Position numbers and translations under genes: made by a program. Below, one piece after another: positions 7,680 through 17,800 of a DNA stretch of 60,405 nucleotides. Origin of the DNA: Lewinellaceae bacterium (GTDB lineage Bacteria; Bacteroidota; Bacteroidia; Chitinophagales; Saprospiraceae); assembly GCA_024639065.1 (NCBI GenBank), contig JAHEJC010000005.1, positions 1-60,405 of the forward strand. The letters run 5' to 3'. Under the pieces are notes generated by a model, which was given only the letters and a program-made list of their open reading frames with translations, made no database searches and was not told the DNA's origin. Every line of letters begins with the position of its first letter. The first letter of the stretch is position 1.

Positions 7680-10103
7680 ATGAGATTGCTAATTATATTA
7701 TTCTCAACACTTATCTTAATCGGTTGCCAGACTTCCCAATTATATACAGCTACCGAACCACTACCAAAAAACTCCAATCCAGCCCAAGTCGTAGAAGGCT
7801 TTTTTGATTTTGAATGGGATGCCAGCCAAGGAACTATTCACATGTATGTTGACAAATTGGACGAGGAATTTCTATATGTAAACTCATTGGCTGCAGGTGT
7901 AGGCTCTAATGACATAGGACTAGACAGAGGTCAGTTGGGACGAGAGCGAGTGGTAAAATTTGTCAGGTCAGGGAATAAATTATTACTCACTCATGTTAAT
8001 TATGATTATCGGGCGGTGAGTGATAATAAGCTGGAGCGAAAATCAGTGGAACAAGCCTTCGCCCAAAGTGTTTTGTTTGGATTTAAGATTGAAGATGAAA
8101 TCGAATCACAAATCAAAATTGATTTGACGCCATTTTTGATGCAAGATATGCATGGAGTAACTCAGAGATTGACCCGGTCCAATCAAGGCACCTATCGGCT
8201 GGACCCGTCGAGGTCAGCAGTCTATCTACCTCGTACCAAGAGCTTTCCTGAGAACACCGAGTTTGAAATAACCTTGACGTTTACCGGTGAACCTAAAGGC
8301 GCCTGGGTCCGTGCTGTTACCCCATCTCCGGAAGCCATTACGGTAAGACAACATCATAGTTTTATTAAATTACCCGATGCGTATTACCAGCCTAGAGTAT
8401 TTGATCCCCGAAGTGGTTACAATGCTTTGCAGTTTGCGGATTATGCTACGCCTATCCAAGAATCGTTGGTCAAGCGGTTTATTGTAAGACACCGATTAGA
8501 AAAAAAAGATCCTTCAGCTGCTCGAAGTGAAGCAAAAGAGCCGATCGTCTACTACCTGGATCCGGGATGCCCTGAGCCGATCCGATCTGCTCTCGTCGAG
8601 GGTGCTTCCTGGTGGAACCAAGCTTTTGAAGCAGCTGGTTATATCGATGCATTCCAGGTGAAAATTCTGCCCGCTGATGCTGATCCCATGGATGTGCGAT
8701 ACAATTTAATTCAATGGGTACATCGCTCTACCCGAGGCTGGTCATATGGTGCTTCCGTTGTTGACCCTAGAACCGGAGAAATTATTAAAGGACATGTTTC
8801 TCTAGGCTCACTTAGAGTGCGTCAAGACTTCTTGATAGCCCAAGGACTGGCTACACCTTTTAAAGGTGAAAATAATGATGTCTCTTCATTATTAGATATG
8901 GCTCTAGCTCGATTAAGACAGCTTAGTGCGCATGAAGTAGGTCACACCATTGGATTGGCTCATAACTTTGCATCGAGTCGCAATGACCGCGCATCGGTCA
9001 TGGATTATCCACATCCTTTAATACAACTTTTAAACGATGAAATTAATTTTGATAAATCATACGCTATCGGTATAGGCGCGTGGGACAAAAGAACCATCCT
9101 ATATGGTTATCAAGACTTCCCATCCGGTACCGATGAACACCAAGCCCTTCAGAATATTTTAAAAGAGAATAATGATCTTGGATTGCTTTACATTTCTGAT
9201 CGAGATGCCCGTCCGGCAGGAGGTGCTCATCCTTATGGTCACTTATGGGATAATGGACCAGACCCAATCCAAGAATTAGATCGTATATTAGCGTTACGTT
9301 CAAATGCTATGAAGAAATTTGGATTAGATAATATTCCTTCCGGAGCACCCCTTGCTACGCTTGAAAATGTATTTGTTCCTTTATATCTCGCCCACCGTTA
9401 TCAGGTTGAAGCTGCCGTAAAACTCATTGGCGGTGTTCACTACAGTTATGCGGTTAAAGGTACCGGAGCACAAAACATTCGACCGGTAAATGTCGCTGAT
9501 CAAGAAAGGGCACTGGATGTATTATTAATGACCCTATCCCCTAAAGTACTTCGCATACCTAAACACATAACCGCTTTGATTCCTCCGCAACCGATGGGTT
9601 ATTACAGGGATCGCGAGCTATTCAAGTTTTATACCGGACTAACATTTGATCCACTAGCAGCCGCTGAAAGTGCCGCTCATCATTCTATTCACTTAATGAT
9701 GCATGTGGAACGATTGGCTCGTATTCTAGAACAACATACATTACATGATGGCCATCTTTCATTAGAGGATTATTTATCAAAAATCAGTGCCGTTTTTAAG
9801 CCCTCAGCCGGTCTGGCATTGTACGACCGAGAATTGATGCATATGGGAGAGAAGTTGTTTATGAATGAATTATTCAAAGTCATCAATCATCAAAATGCTA
9901 ATCAACAAGTAAAAGCTTATGCTTTACAAGCTTTGACGAATCTAAAAAACAGTACCATGACTGGTAATAACGGAGCTGATGCGCACGATTTGTGGGTGAA
10001 AACTGAAATTGATCGTTTTCTACAATCCCCCAGTGATTATCCAGTATTAAAGGCAAAGGCACTACCTGACGGATCACCTATTGGTTGTTCTGGAATCTTC
10101 TGA
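7680..10103 (+). CDS. Lipoprotein zinc metalloprotease, DUF5117/DUF4953-type
   Basis: From ATG 7680 the product (807 residues) starts MRLLIILFSTLILIGC, a lipoprotein signal with lipobox LIGC, so it should be lipid-anchored in the envelope. Frames reaching further upstream overlap the helicase gene and place extra residues before the signal, so they were not used. The N-terminal region matches the DUF5118/DUF5117 pattern. The catalytic motif HEVGHTIGLAH is near residue 417, the metzincin form HExxHxxGxxH, followed by VMDYP as a plausible Met-turn. The family is common in Bacteroidota; substrates are unknown. It starts 22 bp after the helicase stop and may be read through from it. Confidence 0.83.
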   Translation: MRLLIILFSTLILIGCQTSQLYTATEPLPKNSNPAQVVEGFFDFEWDASQGTIHMYVDKLDEEFLYVNSLAAGVGSNDIGLDRGQLGRERVVKFVRSGNKLLLTHVNYDYRAVSDNKLERKSVEQAFAQSVLFGFKIEDEIESQIKIDLTPFLMQDMHGVTQRLTRSNQGTYRLDPSRSAVYLPRTKSFPENTEFEITLTFTGEPKGAWVRAVTPSPEAITVRQHHSFIKLPDAYYQPRVFDPRSGYNALQFADYATPIQESLVKRFIVRHRLEKKDPSAARSEAKEPIVYYLDPGCPEPIRSALVEGASWWNQAFEAAGYIDAFQVKILPADADPMDVRYNLIQWVHRSTRGWSYGASVVDPRTGEIIKGHVSLGSLRVRQDFLIAQGLATPFKGENNDVSSLLDMALARLRQLSAHEVGHTIGLAHNFASSRNDRASVMDYPHPLIQLLNDEINFDKSYAIGIGAWDKRTILYGYQDFPSGTDEHQALQNILKENNDLGLLYISDRDARPAGGAHPYGHLWDNGPDPIQELDRILALRSNAMKKFGLDNIPSGAPLATLENVFVPLYLAHRYQVEAAVKLIGGVHYSYAVKGTGAQNIRPVNVADQERALDVLLMTLSPKVLRIPKHITALIPPQPMGYYRDRELFKFYTGLTFDPLAAAESAAHHSIHLMMHVERLARILEQHTLHDGHLSLEDYLSKISAVFKPSAGLALYDRELMHMGEKLFMNELFKVINHQNANQQVKAYALQALTNLKNSTMTGNNGADAHDLWVKTEIDRFLQSPSDYPVLKAKALPDGSPIGCSGIF

Positions 10104-10240
10104 TGAAATAGAGAAGCGAGGTAAAGGATTAAAAGGACCAAGATTACTAACGGATAGACTTTAAATTGCATCCAGAGAATTCCACAAAAAAACGATATTG
10201 TCGACTCAAAGTCATTATTTATTATCAGCTACCAGCTACC

Positions 10241-10266
10241 TCTCAATACCTAATACTCATTACCCA
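10241..10266 (-). repeat. TAATGAGTATTAGG motif directly after the radA stop
   Basis: On the minus strand, directly after the radA stop codon, is a GTAATG/GAGTATTAGG-type tract. The 16-mer TAATGAGTATTAGGTA (10247-10262, minus) is identical to the plus-strand copy at 55292-55307, which overlaps the lgt stop codon. Related tracts follow the stop codons of recX and of the barrel protein ending at 26805. Confidence 0.55.
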
Positions 10267-11634
10267 TTACTTACTAAGAACATCATACAATTCATTTATC
10301 TTACTGATTCCTACGATGTCAAGGTCATATTTGGAAGGCTCAATCCCCTTCAGATTAAATGATGAAATGATTATTCTATGAAAGCCCAGGCGGTTGGCCT
10401 CCATGATGCGTTGATCAATTTTATTCACCGCTCTAACCTCTCCAGTTAGTCCAATCTCGCCTGCAAAGCAAGTTTTTTGATCGATAGGCATATCTTCCAA
10501 GGAGGAAATTAGAGCCGAGGCAATAGCCAGATCTATGGCTGGATCCGATATTTTAATCCCGCCAGCAAGATTTAAGAATACATCCTGGGTAGCGAAATAG
10601 AAACCACTTCTTTTTTCAAGTACTGCAAGCAACATAGAAAGCCTTCTTAAATCGAATCCTGTAGAAGATCGCTGCGGTGTTCCATAAACAGCAGTGGACA
10701 CGAGCGCTTGAGTCTCAATCAACATAGCTCTCATTCCTTCCATCGTAGCCGCCACGGCGCTTCCGCTGAGTTGCTCATCTGATTGAGAAAGCAATAACTC
10801 CGATGGATTAGCAATAATCCTTAATCCTGTATTGGTCATTTCATAAATCCCTAATTCATCTGTTGAACCAAATCGATTTTTTAAAGTGCGTACGATTCGA
10901 TAATTATGATGACGCTCTCCTTCAAACTGAAGAACAGTATCCACCATGTGCTCCAGTATTTTCGGCCCAGCAATGGATCCTTCTTTAGTGATATGTCCAA
11001 TAATACATATGGCAATATTCATTTCTTTGGCAAATCGTAATAATTCTCCTGTACTTTCTCTGATTTGAGATATGCTGCCTGGAAGAGAATCTAGATACGA
11101 AGTACTTAATGTTTGAATAGAATCAACAATAATTAACTGGGGTGTTTCTTTAGATGCATGAACAAGAATTTTTTGTACATTAGTCTCAGTTAAAACAAGA
11201 CAATCGGCAGGAGCTTGACTCAGCCGATTGGCGCGCAACTTAACTTGCTGAGCGCTCTCCTCCCCTGATATATACAACACGTTTGATCCTTGGGAAAGAG
11301 CCAACTGCAATAAAAGTGTAGATTTTCCGATTCCTGGATTTCCGGCTAAGAGAATCACGGATCCGGGGACAATGCCTCCTCCCAGCACCCGGTTTAGCTC
11401 TACATCCGCGGTTATTATTCTGGTGCGTTCATCTGAAATGATTTCTTTTAATGGAATGGGTTTTGAGGTTCTTTCATCATTTTTTTTCCAGGATATTTTT
11501 TGAGATGATGAAATTTTTTCTACAACTTCTTCAACATAGGTATTCCATTCATTGCAATGAGGGCATTTCCCAATCCATTTAGGTGATTGGGCTCCACAAT
11601 TTTGACAAAAAAATGTAATTTTAACCTTAGCCAA
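10267..11634 (-). CDS. radA: DNA repair protein RadA
   Basis: 455 residues, full length for RadA/Sms, a RecA-like branch-migration helicase that processes recombination intermediates. The N-terminal zinc finger has Cys10, Cys13, Cys24 and Cys27. Walker A is GNPGIGKST (about 96-104), the RadA-specific KNRFGS motif is near residue 255, and the C-terminal Lon-like domain includes CFAGEIGLTGEVR. It is transcribed away from the candidate small RNA and the gene at 11960. The stop codon is followed directly by a repeat motif shared with the lgt 3' end. Confidence 0.95.
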   Translation of the reverse strand: MAKVKITFFCQNCGAQSPKWIGKCPHCNEWNTYVEEVVEKISSSQKISWKKNDERTSKPIPLKEIISDERTRIITADVELNRVLGGGIVPGSVILLAGNPGIGKSTLLLQLALSQGSNVLYISGEESAQQVKLRANRLSQAPADCLVLTETNVQKILVHASKETPQLIIVDSIQTLSTSYLDSLPGSISQIRESTGELLRFAKEMNIAICIIGHITKEGSIAGPKILEHMVDTVLQFEGERHHNYRIVRTLKNRFGSTDELGIYEMTNTGLRIIANPSELLLSQSDEQLSGSAVAATMEGMRAMLIETQALVSTAVYGTPQRSSTGFDLRRLSMLLAVLEKRSGFYFATQDVFLNLAGGIKISDPAIDLAIASALISSLEDMPIDQKTCFAGEIGLTGEVRAVNKIDQRIMEANRLGFHRIIISSFNLKGIEPSKYDLDIVGISKINELYDVLSK

Positions 11635-11699
11635 TTGATATAATGATATTAATCATGTAAAAAAAATAAAAATTTTCATACTTTTTTTGTGACTTTGAG

Positions 11700-11858
11700 T
11701 TAACCTAGCGTCATAAGTATGAATTTTGGAGGAAATGTCCTCATAAATTCAAAATCTAAATCGAAACGATTTAGGGCATAAAGTAGATTGTTTTCAATTG
11801 GTTTTTTGGGGTTATGCAGGGTGCTCCGGCGACGTCGGCAGTGCCCTGTTTTTTTTTT
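11700..11858 (+). ncRNA. Candidate small structured RNA
   Basis: Between divergent radA and the 11960 gene, the plus strand can form three hairpins in a row with no open reading frame. Hairpin 1 (11721-11750) has a GAATTT/AAATTC outer stem and an AGGA/TCCT inner stem. Hairpin 2 (11753-11789) has TAAATCG-AAA-CGATTTA inside an AATCT/AGATT closing stem. Hairpin 3 (11817-11848) is followed by ten T. A plus-strand terminator here has no plus-strand gene upstream, which suggests a short transcript starting near 11700. A weak TGACTTTG box lies at 11690-11697. It matches no family I recognise (not tmRNA, SRP RNA or an evident 6S RNA). It could also be an attenuating leader of the downstream gene. Confidence 0.45.
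11817..11858 (+). terminator. Strong intrinsic terminator (plus strand)
   Basis: CAGGGTGCTCCGG pairs with CGGCAGTGCCCTG (with two G-U pairs and one bulge) around a loop at about 11829-11836, and ten consecutive T follow at 11849-11858. It lies in the spacer of a divergent gene pair, so it probably ends the candidate small RNA. Confidence 0.75.
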
Positions 11859-11859
11859 G

Positions 11860-11867
11860 TATCTTTG
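11860..11867 (+). promoter_or_regulatory. Bacteroidota -7 box TATCTTTG
   Basis: Exact match to the phylum's TAnnTTTG -7 element, directly after the T-tract of the terminator and about 90 bp before the TTG start at 11960. No clear -33 TTTG was found at the usual distance. Transcription would start near 11873. Confidence 0.4.
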
Positions 11868-11959
11868 TGTTAACCACAAGTGCTATAATTTAGCATGATA
11901 ATTGCCGTTCTATTTATACTGAGTAAACCCTCGTATTAGTAATACATTATATTTTAACT

Positions 11960-12328
11960 TTGAGTCAATTCAATTGGACCCTTTTAGGTGACGCTGGAAA
12001 GCGATTTGATATCGGCTTATTCCATGGGAATAAGACTGGACACCTCGTGGTATTTTGTAATAAAAAGATTGTAGTAATTGACTTTCACGTCTTAAAAACT
12101 AAGACCTATACTTTCTTTATCGAAGACGAATTATGTAACCTTGAAGTGGAATTGAAAGATGATCGATGGTATTATGGACTCAAAATAGACGAAAAAACCA
12201 CCACCCCCAGAAATATTATTCGAAAGAAAGAACATAAGAAAAACCTGATAACCAGTTTGATCATTATGTCTTTTGTCATCCTCATAATCAGTACGGTATC
12301 CCTATTACTCACTATGTTTAGCCATTAA
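11960..12328 (+). CDS. Small membrane protein of unknown function
   Basis: 122 residues, not recognised. The start is TTG: a stop codon lies in frame at 11924 and no ATG or GTG occurs before the conserved-looking stretch MSQFNWTLLGDAGKRFDIGLFHG. The first 85 residues look like a small beta-rich soluble domain (GHLVVFCNKKIVVIDFHVL, TYTFFIEDELCNLEVELKDD). A basic linker follows (RKKEHKK), then a single C-terminal membrane helix around residues 96-120. The topology suggests a tail-anchored protein with a cytoplasmic domain. It precedes scpB by about 120 bp but each seems to have its own -7 box. Confidence 0.65.
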   Translation: MSQFNWTLLGDAGKRFDIGLFHGNKTGHLVVFCNKKIVVIDFHVLKTKTYTFFIEDELCNLEVELKDDRWYYGLKIDEKTTTPRNIIRKKEHKKNLITSLIIMSFVILIISTVSLLLTMFSH

Positions 12329-12425
12329 ATACTAGCTTTAAGAGCTAATATATTTCCCTTAATAGTCGAAATATTGGTGTACAAATTATAGCACGCATAT
12401 TATTATATTCAAAGTGATAAATATT

Positions 12426-12433
12426 TACCTTTG
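12426..12433 (+). promoter_or_regulatory. -7 box TACCTTTG upstream of scpB
   Basis: Exact TAnnTTTG match ending 14 bp before the TTG start codon of scpB. If used, the leader would be only about 8 nt. No convincing -33 element was seen. Confidence 0.35.
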
Positions 12434-12447
12434 GCAAAAATTGAATT

Positions 12448-13068
12448 TTGTCATTACCTCTACACATAGAAAGCTTAATATTCTCGTCTGAACAAGCTAT
12501 TACACTTAAAGAAATCAAAAATGTGCTCGATTTAAGTTTTCAAAAGAAATTTGAGAATAAAGAAATTGAAGATGCTCTGGCCAACATAATAACCAAGTAT
12601 CAGCAAGAAAACTTTGCCATTGAGATTGTTGAAATAGCTGGTGGCTATCAATTTTTGACTAAAGGGGCCTTTTTTAATACGATCGGTCAACTCATTAAGC
12701 TCCATGCAAAAAAAAGACTTTCGAAAGTTGCCCTAGAAACTTTGTCAATCATAGCTTATAAGCAACCAGTGACCAAAACTGAGCTGGAAAATATTCGAGG
12801 TGTCAATTGTGACTACTCTATTCAGAAACTTTTGGAGAAGGAACTTGTTGAAATAACTGGAAGAAGTGAAGGACCAGGAAGGCCTCTTTTATATGGTACG
12901 AGTCATAAATTTATGAATTACTTTGGACTTAAGAATTTGAAAGACCTTCCTCAGCTCAAAGATTTTAAAGAGCCAGAGTCCCAAATTGGGGAGGCAGCTC
13001 CGTTACAAAACAAACTTAATTCTGATGATGGACCAGGACAACATACCGACGGATCAACCGCTGATTAA
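12448..13068 (+). CDS. scpB: Segregation and condensation protein B
   Basis: 206 residues of the ScpB family, the winged-helix subunit that dimerises and binds ScpA in the SMC condensin complex. Visible features are LIFSSEQAITLKEI at the start, KAALETLSIIAYKQPVT-like RLSKVALETLSIIAYKQPVT in the middle, and GRSEGPGRPLLYGTS closing the second winged helix. The start codon is TTG at 12448. The acidic C-terminal tail after residue 175 is poorly conserved in the family. scpA and smc are not in the window. The 3' end overlaps the DUF2480 gene by about 44 bp. Confidence 0.9.
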   Translation: MSLPLHIESLIFSSEQAITLKEIKNVLDLSFQKKFENKEIEDALANIITKYQQENFAIEIVEIAGGYQFLTKGAFFNTIGQLIKLHAKKRLSKVALETLSIIAYKQPVTKTELENIRGVNCDYSIQKLLEKELVEITGRSEGPGRPLLYGTSHKFMNYFGLKNLKDLPQLKDFKEPESQIGEAAPLQNKLNSDDGPGQHTDGSTAD

Positions 13069-13570
13069 TCGAGTTGCAAATAGCGGCTTAATCAATATTA
13101 ATTTAGAAGACTATTTTCCAACAGAACCATTGGCCAGTTTTGATCTAAAGGATTATTTGTTTAAGGAGTTGATCCTTAAAGAAAAAGATTTTCGTGGGGC
13201 ACTAAAAGCATTTGATTGGTCGCAATTTAAAGATCACACCTTACTTTTATATTGTTCCACGGATGCTATTATTCCTTCCTGGGCTTACATGCTGGTGGCT
13301 GGATACGCTGCACCTTATGCCAACGATATATACTTTGGAAATCAAATTCAATATTTATCGGATAGATATAGAGAGATTTTAAAACAATTTGACGGCTCCA
13401 GCTATGCTGAAAAACGTATTGTCATTAAAGGTTGTAGCAACAAACCGGTTCCTCCGGCAGCTTATATGGAGCTTACCAAAAAATTAATCCCATATGCCCA
13501 AAGTATTATGTATGGAGAGCCTTGTAGTACGGTCCCTATTTTTAAACGGCCCAGGATTTTAAAAAAATAA
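13025..13570 (+). CDS. DUF2480 family protein
   Basis: About 181 residues from the paired ATGs at 13025/13028; the longer frame from 12986 adds a poorly fitting N-terminus. The family pattern is clear: NRVANSGLI(N)I at the start, FDLKDYLFKELILKEKDFR, CSTDAIIPSWAYMLVA, VIKGCSNKPVPPAAY and IMYGEPCSTVPI near the end. It is a Bacteroidota-restricted family of unknown function, predicted cytosolic. It overlaps scpB and so is likely cotranslated with it. Three cysteines (in CSTD, GCS and PCS) lie in the most conserved-looking stretches and could be functional. Confidence 0.87.
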   Translation: MMDQDNIPTDQPLINRVANSGLININLEDYFPTEPLASFDLKDYLFKELILKEKDFRGALKAFDWSQFKDHTLLLYCSTDAIIPSWAYMLVAGYAAPYANDIYFGNQIQYLSDRYREILKQFDGSSYAEKRIVIKGCSNKPVPPAAYMELTKKLIPYAQSIMYGEPCSTVPIFKRPRILKK

Positions 13571-13736
13571 CCTCGAATTTTAGTAACAGAATATTGAATT
13601 ATTCGTTAGCCTTTTGCACATTTGTATGTATATTTCCTGTCCCAAAAGCTGCAATTTTGACTTAAACCTCCTTTATTAAGTAAGTACTGAGCTGATAACC
13701 AGTAGATTTTTTGGTGTTTGTTAAAAACAAAGAAAC

Positions 13737-14660
13737 ATGCAATACTTGAAATATTATAGCTATACCATTACGGTCATTTTAGGAATATTCATTTTTGGAT
13801 CTTATCATGATAAATCAGTCGAGTCAAGATCCAATGAACTGGCAGCCGATGGCCCAGAAAGACTTCCACAAGTTATCACTAGTATCCCCTTGAAAGATAA
13901 ATATGACTTTGCTGGAGAACATGTGCCCATTGAAAATTTTGATGTTAAAGAACGTTTAGAAAGAGAGCTGCTGGTCAATTCTTACTGGCATTCCAGTACG
14001 GTACTAAATATCAAGAATGCAAGCCGCTTCTTCCCCATGTTTGAACAGGTCCTTTTTGAACATGATATCCCGGATGACTTCAAATACATTTCTGTAATTG
14101 AAAGTAATCTGCGAAATGAAACATCCCCCGCCGGAGCGAAAGGTTTCTGGCAATTTATGTCAAGTGTAGGTAAATTTTATGGATTGGAAATAAATAGTGA
14201 AGTTGATGAACGATTTCATTTGGAAAAAGCAACTGTGGCAGCATGTAAATACATAAAAGACTCAAAGCAACGATTTGGGTCATGGACAGCCGCTGCGGCA
14301 GCCTATAATATGGGTGACACCCGATTTAAAAAAGAACAAGAGCTGCAAAAAACATCTTCCTACTATGATATGAATCTAAATGCCGAAACGGCTAGATACC
14401 TCTTTAGAATATTAGCGGTAAAAGAAATCATTTCAGAACCTGCAACCTTTGGATTCAAACTTGATCCTTCCGAATTGTATTATCCGATTAATGACTATTA
14501 TGAATTAGAAGTAAAAACTAGTATTCCAAACATTGGCACATTTGCAGAGGAACATGGAACTACTTATAGAATGGTTAAGTTATTGAATCCATGGTTGAGA
14601 ACATCTAAACTCACCAATAAAAGTGGTAAATCTTATCAAATAAAGCTCCCTAAAAATTAG
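13737..14660 (+). CDS. Membrane-anchored lytic murein transglycosylase (GH23, MltD-like)
   Basis: 307 residues. A hydrophobic N-terminal segment (ITVILGIFIFGSY) acts as signal or anchor. The goose-lysozyme/SLT domain has the catalytic Glu near residue 122 in VIESNLRNETSPAGAKGFWQ, then the AAAAAYNMG motif around 196. The C-terminal 60 residues, with RMVKLLNPWLR and GKSYQIKLP, resemble a single degenerate LysM-like unit. It cleaves peptidoglycan glycan strands to 1,6-anhydro ends in the periplasm. It is a monocistronic plus-strand gene. Confidence 0.88.
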   Translation: MQYLKYYSYTITVILGIFIFGSYHDKSVESRSNELAADGPERLPQVITSIPLKDKYDFAGEHVPIENFDVKERLERELLVNSYWHSSTVLNIKNASRFFPMFEQVLFEHDIPDDFKYISVIESNLRNETSPAGAKGFWQFMSSVGKFYGLEINSEVDERFHLEKATVAACKYIKDSKQRFGSWTAAAAAYNMGDTRFKKEQELQKTSSYYDMNLNAETARYLFRILAVKEIISEPATFGFKLDPSELYYPINDYYELEVKTSIPNIGTFAEEHGTTYRMVKLLNPWLRTSKLTNKSGKSYQIKLPKN

Positions 14661-14826
14661 AGGAATTGCTTAAAATGGATTGAATCTTATACTGAGCCTA
14701 TTCTGAAACTTTGCCTATACATTAATTGAGCCTATTTGTGTCCGTCAAAATGCTCAAATCTTAATTCGATTGTTTTCTTTTCAATATTTGATTAAATTGA
14801 ATGGGTCTATAAGGATACGCCAATTC

Positions 14827-17800
14827 ATGAAAATATATCGAATTTTATTTTGCTTCTTTGTTTTTCTTCCCTGCGGATTGAGTCAACACCTCAAACACGA
14901 TGTATATATATTTGGGAATTTAGTCGACCTTGAAAATGAAGTTTCATTTTTTAAAAGCTTATGTAATGAATTAGACCAAAATCAGGGGCCCTTCACTGTA
15001 ATCATTAACGGTGATCTTACCGATGCCCCCTTGAATTCAGACCAAGGTCAGTTGCAGATTGATCGAATCAAAAGACTCATTGATCATTTTGCAGACTATC
15101 CCAATGGTAAACTTCTTTTAATGCCCGGTGACCGTGATTGGGATGATAACAAAGTGGATGGTTACCAGTCTATCCTAAAGCTCGAAAAGGAGATCAAATC
15201 ATATTGTCAGTCAAAAAAACTAATAAACATAAAATGGCCATTAAAGGATGGTTGCCCAGGTCCCTTTGATATTGAGCTTGACAAACATTTATTACTCATT
15301 GGAATTAATTCACAATGGTGGAACCATCGATATGCTAAGCCCAGGGCATCTGATGCAATCTGTAAACTGGCTACTGATCAGGATATTAAGGAAGAATTTG
15401 AAGATTTGATTGAGGAAAATACCGATAAAAATATTTTAATAGCTGCCCACCATCCCATCAAATCATTAGGTCATTATGGTGGAAGGTATTCTTTTGTGGA
15501 CAAGCTTAAACCATTCCCAGTATTGGGTGCTGTAATTACTGCTTATAAACAACACATAGGTAGTCCATATGATCTTTCTAATCCAAAAATCCAACCCTAT
15601 TTATACCTGATTACGAATGCCCTGTTCTTTCATAATAATATTGTCATGGCCTCCAGTCATGATCATAATCAACAGATAATGCAGGTGGATCAAAATTATT
15701 TGATCAATAGTGGTGCACTCGGCAAAGCTAGTTACGTAGCCAAGGATCATACCACGTTGTTTAAAAAGAAAGCAGCAGGCATTATGAAAATTACTTACTA
15801 TTATTCAGGCGAGGTAAATACAGCATTTCTTGCTTTCGATAATAATACAGAAAAATTTGCTGAAAAATTTGCTCAAACCCTATATGTATCCGCCTGTGGT
15901 GAAGCCAAAGAAAAACAAGTTGCCGAGAATCTTTCTTATGTACCTTGTTTTCTCTATCCTACACAACCGCAATACACAATTGAGCAATTTGGAGAACCCA
16001 TTGAAATATCCGCCGGACTTCAGTACAAACGAGAAAAATTTGCTGAATTTATTATGGGTAAACACTATCGAAATACCTGGGCAACTCCAATAAAAGTAAG
16101 TTACTTAAATATTGATAGCACATTTCAAGGATTAAAAGCCTATAAACCTGGTGGTGGCCGACAGACGCTTTCTTTGAAGTTTGTTTCTGAAAAAGGTGAT
16201 TATTATACATTTAGATCAGTAGATAAAGATCCTTCTAAGGCCCTTGATTATAAATTGAGGTCTTCAATCATAAGCAAAATATTTCGAGATCAGACCAGTG
16301 CTCAACATCCCTATGGAGCATTACCGGTTGCTCACTTAATCAACCACATTGATATCCTTCATGCCACACCTAAGCTCTATGTTTTACCCGATGTGAATGC
16401 ATTGGGTCCATTTCAAAAAAGATATGGTGGAATGCTAGGCATGTTAGAAGAGAATCCTGGAAAAGCTAATAAGAACGAACGTTACTTTGGAAATGCTGAT
16501 AAGATTTTAAAAAGTAATGAACTTTTCCGCAAACTGTATGATGATAAAAAACATATTGTAGACGAAGTCGAGTTTCTACGTGCAAGATTATTCGATATAC
16601 TAGTTGGCGATTGGAGCAAACATGAAGATAATTGGAAGTGGGCAGCTTTTAAAGATGAAGCACATGTTAGATACAGGCCTATTCCACGCGATCGCGATCA
16701 TGCCTTTTCGAAATGGGATGGTTTATTGCCAAGTTTGGCCGACTTGCCGTTTGGTTTACCCAACACAGAAGGATTCGATCACAAGATCAAAGGCTTCAAA
16801 AGTCTAGTTTATCAAGCAAGGTATATGGACCGATTCCTGATTACAGAATCTCCACTTCAAGTTTTTATCGATCAGGCTCGTTATATCCAAGATCACATTG
16901 ACGATCATGCCATCGAAAAGGCAGTCCAAGCTCTGCCAAAATCATCTTATTATCTCACCGGACCAACTATTATCTCCAAGCTCAAACAAAGGAAATCCGA
17001 CCTGGTGGATTATGCACAAAAGTACTACCAATGGCTTAGTGAAGAAGTCGAAATCTTAGGCACAGTAGAAAAGGATCATTTTGAAATTGAAACTCAACCA
17101 GATGGATCGGTATTGATTGAAATTTTTCATGAAGAAGGAACTGAGGGCCGACATATACATTACTCACGAACTTTTTTCCCACACGAGACAAAACGCATTC
17201 GGATATATGGACTAAATGAGGATGATATTTTCAGCGTAAATGCAAGAACTTCAACAATTGAAATCATTTTATTTGGTGGGAAAGGTGAGGATACATATTA
17301 CTCGAACCTGGATCATAACCAGGCACAAATCTACGATCTGGATTTAGCGCCATCGGATAGTGTTGCTTCTCGCTTCGAAATAAAAACTCATTGGAACCAT
17401 GATTTGTATGAATATGACCGTCATGCTTTGAAATTTGATAGTTGGTTACCGACATTATCTTTTGGTTTTAATCAATATAATGGCATCTCTTTCAGTTTTG
17501 GGAACACCTGGACCAAGCAACGTTGGGATAAACAAGATTATGCATCTAAACATAGCTTTAAAGCCAATGTTTCAACGCAAGGTGGCATCGGTTTTTCGTG
17601 GGAAAGTAATTGGCATCATGTACTTAAAAAATGGAATGTTCTGCTTGAGACCACTTTAGCCAACCCTGACTACTACAATTCATTTTATGGTGTAGGGAAT
17701 AGCACGGTTATTGACGAAGCGCTTGAAGTCAATGACTATTATGTGGCCAACTATAACCAATACGCATTGTTTCTTGGTTTGGAGAAAGTATTTCTGAAAA

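Noticed and set aside
10166-10381. 71-codon plus-strand frame near the end of radA
   Set aside because: Mostly antisense to radA and made partly of repeat DNA.
11700-11858. tmRNA, SRP RNA or 6S RNA at the candidate small RNA
   Set aside because: No tRNA-like acceptor or tag frame, no SRP Alu/tetraloop motif, and consecutive short hairpins instead of the single long bulged helix of 6S.
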